64,000 nucleotides of DNA. It comes from Mycobacterium sp. 155. GTDB lineage: Bacteria > Actinomycetota > Actinomycetes > Mycobacteriales > Mycobacteriaceae. Position numbers and translations under genes: made by a program. Position 1 is the stretch's first letter. Every line of letters starts with the position of its first letter. This document shows positions 60,350 through 64,000 of the stretch, piece by piece. The stretch lies in assembly GCF_000373905.1 (NCBI RefSeq), contig NZ_KB892705.1, positions 3,420,477 to 3,484,476 of the forward strand. The letters run 5' to 3'. The notes under the pieces are model-generated. The model saw only the letters and a program-made list of their open reading frames with translations. It made no database searches and was not told where the DNA came from.

Positions 60350-61831
60350 ATGGCAGGCGACAACTTCGGGTACAAACCCGAACTCAAAAGATCTCTCGGC
60401 TCTTTCCAAGTGTTCGCGATCTCGTTCGCGTCGGTTTCCGTCATCATCGGCGTCTTCTCGACGTTCGGTGACGTCCTACAGAGCTCCGGCCCGGTAGGAA
60501 TCTGGCTGTTTCCGCTCGTCGCCGTCGGCCAGATCCTGGTTGCTCTGGTGTACGCACAGTTCGCCGCCCGCATCCCGCTCACCGGCTCGTCCTACCAGTG
60601 GGCATCGAGGCTGGCCAATCCGAAGATCGGCTGGATGTTCGGCTGGGTTACGACATGCAATGTCGCGATCAGCGCACCTGCGGTCGACAACGTGTTGGCA
60701 AGCCAATGTCTGATGCCGTTGTTCAACATGGCCCCTAGTGCGCACACCGCGAAGGTCATCACGATCGTGTTGCTCGTCGTTCAAGCCGTCATCGTGATCA
60801 TGTCGATGAGAATCGTGGGCTGGATGAACTCGCTTTCGGTGGGCATCGAATTGATCATCGTGGTGGTTCTTGGCGTCGCATTGGTCATCGCCGTCGTGCT
60901 CACCGGCCACGGCTCCACGGAGAATCTCGTGTCGCAGGGCATTGCTGCTGGCGCACCGAACTACTACGCGATCGGCGGTGGGCTGATGGCCGCGATGATC
61001 ATGGGTCTGTCGACGCTCCTCGGCTTCGATGCCGCGGCGAACATGGCAGAGGAAGCCAAGGATCCGTTCCACAGCATTCCCCGGGCGATCGTCGGATCCG
61101 TCGTCGCCGCAGCGATCTTGGGAACACTGTTCATCGTCGCGCTGACCGTCTCGATCAAGGACATGAGTGCGGTATCGCACAGCGCTTCGCCCGTCGCCGA
61201 GATCATGCATCAGCAGTTCGGTCCCGGACTGGAGCGGCCCTTCCTGGTCGTGATCGCCATCGCGTTCTTCGGCGGCGCAGTCCTGGCCATGGCAGGGACT
61301 TCTCGGATGATCTTCGCGATGGCACGCGACGACCGCTTTCCCGCTCACCGGGTCTTCAAGCGGGTGAATCCCCGTACGGGCACGCCGATTCCGGCGACCC
61401 TCCTTCAACTCGGGCTCGGCATCGCGCTGATCACAGGGATGAGCGACGGCGTCATGATGCAGCTGATCCTCGCTGGCGCGATCATCGTCAACATTCCCTA
61501 CGGCATGACTGTCGGCCTGTACTTGGCGGTGCGAGGCAAGCTCGCGCGCACTGAGGGAGCCTTCAACCTCGGCCGCTTCGAACTGCCTGTCGCAGTCACC
61601 GCGCTTCTCTGGCTCATGTTCGCCGCATTCGTGTCGATCGTGACCTCGCCGTCCATCGTCCCGATCCTGATCGTCGTCGGGATGCTGCTCGTCGGCGGCG
61701 TGTACCTCGCCTACCTCCTGGTTTTCCAGCGACATGTGCTCGAGCACGAGCCCGGCCAAGCACAGAGTGCCGCCCTCACCGAGGACGAGCAGGAAACACC
61801 GTCGAAGGAGAAGGAACTGGTCTGCTGCTAG
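60350..61831 (+). CDS. APC family amino acid permease
   Basis: The 493-residue protein has about 12 membrane helices. APC landmarks are SFQVFAISFASVSVIIGVFS near the start, ARIPLTGSSYQWASRLANPK, LLGFDAAANMAEEAKDPFHS (substrate-site helix 6 with the EE pair) and IPRAIVGSVVAAAILGTLF, then MAGTSRMIFAMARDDRFPAH. It is probably an amino acid or polyamine importer. The C-terminal tail is acidic and ends with two cysteines (ELVCC). A hairpin covers its ribosome binding site, and a canonical terminator follows. It may be controlled by the upstream EmbR-like regulator. Confidence 0.9.
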   Translation: MAGDNFGYKPELKRSLGSFQVFAISFASVSVIIGVFSTFGDVLQSSGPVGIWLFPLVAVGQILVALVYAQFAARIPLTGSSYQWASRLANPKIGWMFGWVTTCNVAISAPAVDNVLASQCLMPLFNMAPSAHTAKVITIVLLVVQAVIVIMSMRIVGWMNSLSVGIELIIVVVLGVALVIAVVLTGHGSTENLVSQGIAAGAPNYYAIGGGLMAAMIMGLSTLLGFDAAANMAEEAKDPFHSIPRAIVGSVVAAAILGTLFIVALTVSIKDMSAVSHSASPVAEIMHQQFGPGLERPFLVVIAIAFFGGAVLAMAGTSRMIFAMARDDRFPAHRVFKRVNPRTGTPIPATLLQLGLGIALITGMSDGVMMQLILAGAIIVNIPYGMTVGLYLAVRGKLARTEGAFNLGRFELPVAVTALLWLMFAAFVSIVTSPSIVPILIVVGMLLVGGVYLAYLLVFQRHVLEHEPGQAQSAALTEDEQETPSKEKELVCC

Positions 61832-61853
61832 CTGGTCCGTCCGGACAGGAATT

Positions 61854-61885
61854 GCCCGAACCCTCGCTGAGGGTTCGGGCTTTTT
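61854..61885 (+). terminator. rho-independent terminator after the APC permease
   Basis: GCCCGAACCCTC (61854-61865) pairs exactly with GAGGGTTCGGGC (61869-61880) around a GCT loop and is followed by TTTTT (61881-61885). It begins 22 bases after the permease stop codon. Confidence 0.95.
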
Positions 61886-62040
61886 CTTGGGGAAATGCAC
61901 TGCGCCACAGTGATAACCAGTGGACCGTCCGCATCGGCGAAGGTTCGTCGAGCCTCATCCCGGCGTGCGAGCGGGTCGATGGCAACATGGCTGCGCTGTA
62001 ACTCTTTCGGCCACGTATTGAATCTGACCTACTTCAGTGC

Positions 62041-62340
62041 CTAATTGTCGGACGGCGGGGATTCCGGTTGGAAGGGTTGGTACCACCACCAGTTGGCGTG
62101 TTCGCCGGTGGGGCCGGGGCAGGGTGGGACGTCGGGTGGGGGTGTGGTTGGTGGGCGGGCCAGCGATCCCGCGGTGAGTGGTTCGCCGTCACTGTCGGTG
62201 ACGGTGAGGTGGTCGGCGGGTCCGCTGATGGTGATGTCGCCGCGGTGGTGTGCCCGGTGGTGGTGCGGGCAGAGCAGGACGAGATTGTGTAGTTCGGTGG
62301 GGCCGCCGTCCTCCCAGTAGGCGTCGGCGGCGGGCGTAGT
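62041..62340 (-). pseudogene. 13E12-type HNH endonuclease family protein, C-terminal part cut off by the intron
   Basis: The frame reads AYWEDGGPTELHNLVLLCPH, HHRAHHRGDITISG and DHLTVTDSDGEPLTAGSLAR, then a Pro-rich tail ending NWWWYQPFQPESPPSDN. The GGPT..NL.LLCxHHH motif is the HNH zinc/catalytic part of DUF222/13E12 proteins, a repeated family in mycobacteria. The upstream coding part is replaced by intron sequence; the rest should lie beyond the right edge of the window. If the intron splices, the protein could still be made. Confidence 0.85.
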
Positions 62341-62383
62341 GTCTGAGCTTGTCGCTCAGGCTATTTCCCGCCGCCGCGCCCCC

Positions 62384-62417
62384 GAACCGGACGTGCGACT
62401 CTCATCGCATCCGGCTC
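62384..62417 (-). ncRNA. group II intron domain V
   Basis: This 34-nt hairpin, read on the reverse strand, starts GAGCCGGATGCGATGAGAG and closes with GTCCGGTTC, matching the catalytic domain V consensus: AGCCG triad region, GATGARAGT-type tetraloop end and a 2-base bulge. It starts 8 bases after the stop codon of the reverse transcriptase gene, as usual. Confidence 0.9.
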
Positions 62418-62425
62418 TCCGTAGG

Positions 62426-63880
62426 TCAAGCTGGGACGACGATAGGTGTTGCCCAGGGTGTCGGGATCTTCGAGCCCCGGTAGCGATAGCGCTGGATGCT
62501 CATCGTGGTGGGGTTGTAGAGCCGAACACCGTTGTACTGCGGCCAGCGGCGCACGTGGTACTGGGCCCAGAGGGCCCGTTTGCCGGTGCGGGGATGTTTG
62601 TGCAGCAGCCAGCTCCACACCCGCCACCACATGTAGTTGGCGATGTGGGAGTAGGCCCGGCTGGCTGAACTGTGCCGGAAGTACTGGGCCCAACCGCGGA
62701 CCATCCGGCTCAGTTGCCCGAACAGCTGATCGGCGGGTTGGTGGGTAATCCGTTTGGTCACCGTCTTGAGCTTGCGTCGCATCGTCTGCAGCGAGGTGCG
62801 CGACGGGTAGCTGTAGACGTATGCCCGGTTGCTTCCCCGCTGGATATGCCGCTGGATGCGGAATCCCAGAAAGTCGAAGCCCTCGTCGATATGCACGACC
62901 TGCGTCTTGGCCGGGGCCAACCGCAGCCCCATCGGTGCCAGCAGATCGGTCATGTCCTCCCACAGTTGTTCGGCGTGCCCGCGTTGGCCAAAGACCAGAA
63001 CCACGAAGTCATCGGCGTATCGCACGAGGTGATACGTCGCTCCGCCGTGCTGGCGATGGGTCCTGCGGGCCGATCCGTGCCGGTGGGCCGCCCAGCGATT
63101 GTCGAAGTGGTCATCGATAACCGACAGAGCGATGTTGGCCAGCAGCGGCGAGAGGATGCCGCCCTGGGGAGTTCCGGTGTAGGTGTCATAGGTGGTGCCG
63201 TCGGTGCCGAGCACTCCGGCCTTCAGGAATGCCTTCACCAACCCCAGGATGCGTTTATCGCCGATCCGACCACGTATCCGGTGCAGCAGGGCAGTGTGGT
63301 CGATTTCGTCGAAACACGCTGCGATGTCGGCTTCGAACACCCACTCATAACCACGGTGAGCGAACATCCGAATGTCCTCGATCGCGTCCTGAGCCCGTCG
63401 CTGCGGCCGGAACCCGTAACTCGAATCGGAGAAATCCGTTTCGAATATCGGTTCCAGCACCAGCTTCAGCGACGCCTGTACCACCCGATCGGCCACGGTC
63501 GGGATACCCAACTTGCGGACCTTGCCGCTGGCTTTGGGTATCTCGACTCGCCGCACCGGTACCGGTCGAAACATGCCGGAGCGCAATGCGTCCCGCAACT
63601 GTTCGAGGAACCCGACGACACCATCGGCACTAGCCTCAATGCCGCGGGCGGTGCGTTTATCGATCCCCGCACTGCGGGCACCGGTGTTCTCCCGGACCCG
63701 TGCCCACGCTACCGCGAGGAAACACGGGTCCGCCACGAGGTTGAACAGATCGTCGAACCGACGACCACGATCGGCCATCGCCCAACAGTGCAGTTTGGTC
63801 TGCATCCTCAGTACCCGCTGGGCCGCCACGGACGGCAACTCCAGCGCGGCACCGATATTCATCGGTGCATCTTCTGACAT
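62426..63880 (-). CDS. ltrA: group II intron reverse transcriptase/maturase
   Basis: The 484-residue protein has the RT motifs in order: AGIDKRTARGIEASADGVVG (RT0/1), RVEIPKASGKVRKLGIPTVA with DRVVQASLKLVLEPIFE (RT2), SYGFRPQRRAQDAIED (RT3), VFEADIAACFDEIDHTALLH (RT3/4), GTPQGGILSPLLANIALSVID (split by RT4), and the active-site YADD at 288-291 (RT5). The maturase X domain follows (RMVRGWAQYFRHSSASRAYS). It ends without an HNH endonuclease domain. It would help splicing and reverse transcribe the intron. Confidence 0.95.
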   Translation of the reverse strand: MSEDAPMNIGAALELPSVAAQRVLRMQTKLHCWAMADRGRRFDDLFNLVADPCFLAVAWARVRENTGARSAGIDKRTARGIEASADGVVGFLEQLRDALRSGMFRPVPVRRVEIPKASGKVRKLGIPTVADRVVQASLKLVLEPIFETDFSDSSYGFRPQRRAQDAIEDIRMFAHRGYEWVFEADIAACFDEIDHTALLHRIRGRIGDKRILGLVKAFLKAGVLGTDGTTYDTYTGTPQGGILSPLLANIALSVIDDHFDNRWAAHRHGSARRTHRQHGGATYHLVRYADDFVVLVFGQRGHAEQLWEDMTDLLAPMGLRLAPAKTQVVHIDEGFDFLGFRIQRHIQRGSNRAYVYSYPSRTSLQTMRRKLKTVTKRITHQPADQLFGQLSRMVRGWAQYFRHSSASRAYSHIANYMWWRVWSWLLHKHPRTGKRALWAQYHVRRWPQYNGVRLYNPTTMSIQRYRYRGSKIPTPWATPIVVPA

Positions 63881-64000
63881 GGCAATCTCCGTATTCTGCG
63901 TGTCCTACTGCCGCCCTTCCCGATGTGACCGGCTTTCCCGGCCTCGCAGTACTACGGCGGCTCCGCCCCATCCCAGTGCCCTCGGTGGGCATCGACACCT

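Larger units (their letters stand above)
62341..64000 (-). mobile_element. group II intron (5' end beyond right edge)
   Basis: The reverse strand carries, in order, conserved domain I-IV type sequence (about 63890-64000, including GGGGCGGAGCC and GAAAGCCGGTC), an intron-encoded reverse transcriptase/maturase, a domain V hairpin and domain VI-like sequence ending near 62340. The 3' boundary is placed where the HNH reading frame resumes, with an uncertainty of several bases. Group II introns self-splice and retrohome by reverse transcription. Confidence 0.88.

Noticed and set aside
60476..61900. 474-codon reverse frame across the APC permease
   Set aside because: Asp/His/Arg-rich shadow typical of the antisense of a membrane protein gene in GC-rich DNA.
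62672..63877. 401-codon forward frame across the intron reverse transcriptase
   Set aside because: Antisense to a protein with all RT motifs.
1..64000. CRISPR arrays, tRNA or rRNA genes, insertion sequence transposases
   Set aside because: No regularly spaced repeats, no cloverleaf-like segments and no transposase motifs were found by eye; a tRNAscan or Rfam run would be decisive.

Overview
The window is GC-rich actinobacterial DNA. MmpL/MmpS, WhiB, a Crp close to the mycobacterial one, PknK-like and PknD-like kinases, an EmbR-like regulator, a DUF5313 protein, a 13E12-type HNH protein and a TopoN/TopoM-like topoisomerase pair all point to a Mycobacterium, most likely a rapid grower (Mycolicibacterium, M. 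smegmatis-like gene content). All functional calls come from reading translated sequence by eye; no database search was possible.

Layout. 0-8.3 kb: mmpS-mmpL (mmpL runs off the left edge), a SigH-like ECF sigma factor, an AzgA-type purine permease, a DUF808 membrane protein, a Crp paralogue, divergent ArgP-type LysR and OhrR-like MarR regulators, a DUF5313 protein and a peptidoglycan amidase. 8.3-10.7 kb: an XRE-cupin regulator followed by a class II aldolase and a DapA-family lyase, with a perfect 13-bp inverted repeat between regulator and enzymes. 10.7-13.2 kb: a zinc-limitation cluster made of a CobW/Mrf-like protein, a cysteine-free L36 and a class I (metal-independent) fructose-bisphosphate aldolase, with two Zur-like boxes. 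13.4-24 kb: a secreted Pro/Trp-rich protein, several SDR enzymes, an M24 peptidase, a PAS-ANTAR protein, a MarR-MFS pair, and a GntR-ADH pair divergent from an MFS gene.

24-38.6 kb looks accessory: long gene-poor stretches, a complete urease operon in the order (sodium:solute symporter pair)-ureAB-ureC-ureE-ureF-ureG-ureD with fused gamma-beta subunits, a GAF-LuxR regulator, a flavin amine oxidase, a WhiB gene abutting an internally deleted pdxS, and two related copies of a ~230-bp non-coding repeat. 38.6-43 kb holds the atypical type II topoisomerase pair. 43-54.7 kb: an SDR, dodecin, PknK-like kinase, a PPOX protein, a PucR-type regulator, a three-gene HdeD/small-protein group, and a 3-hydroxyacyl-CoA dehydrogenase next to oleate hydratase, closed by a strong hairpin.

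55.4-57.2 kb is a gene graveyard: fragments of a sugar ABC ATPase, a nucleoside-kinase-family gene, a LacI regulator and a Tat-exported FAD oxidase. 57.3-61.9 kb is a signalling module: PknD-like kinase with an NHL propeller, an EmbR-like FHA regulator, and an APC permease whose ribosome binding site lies in a predicted hairpin, ending at a canonical terminator. The right edge holds a group II intron (reverse transcriptase plus domain V) that appears to interrupt a 13E12-type HNH gene. A recurring pattern is pseudogenes that keep both ends but lack the middle (pdxS, the kinase, the FAD oxidase).
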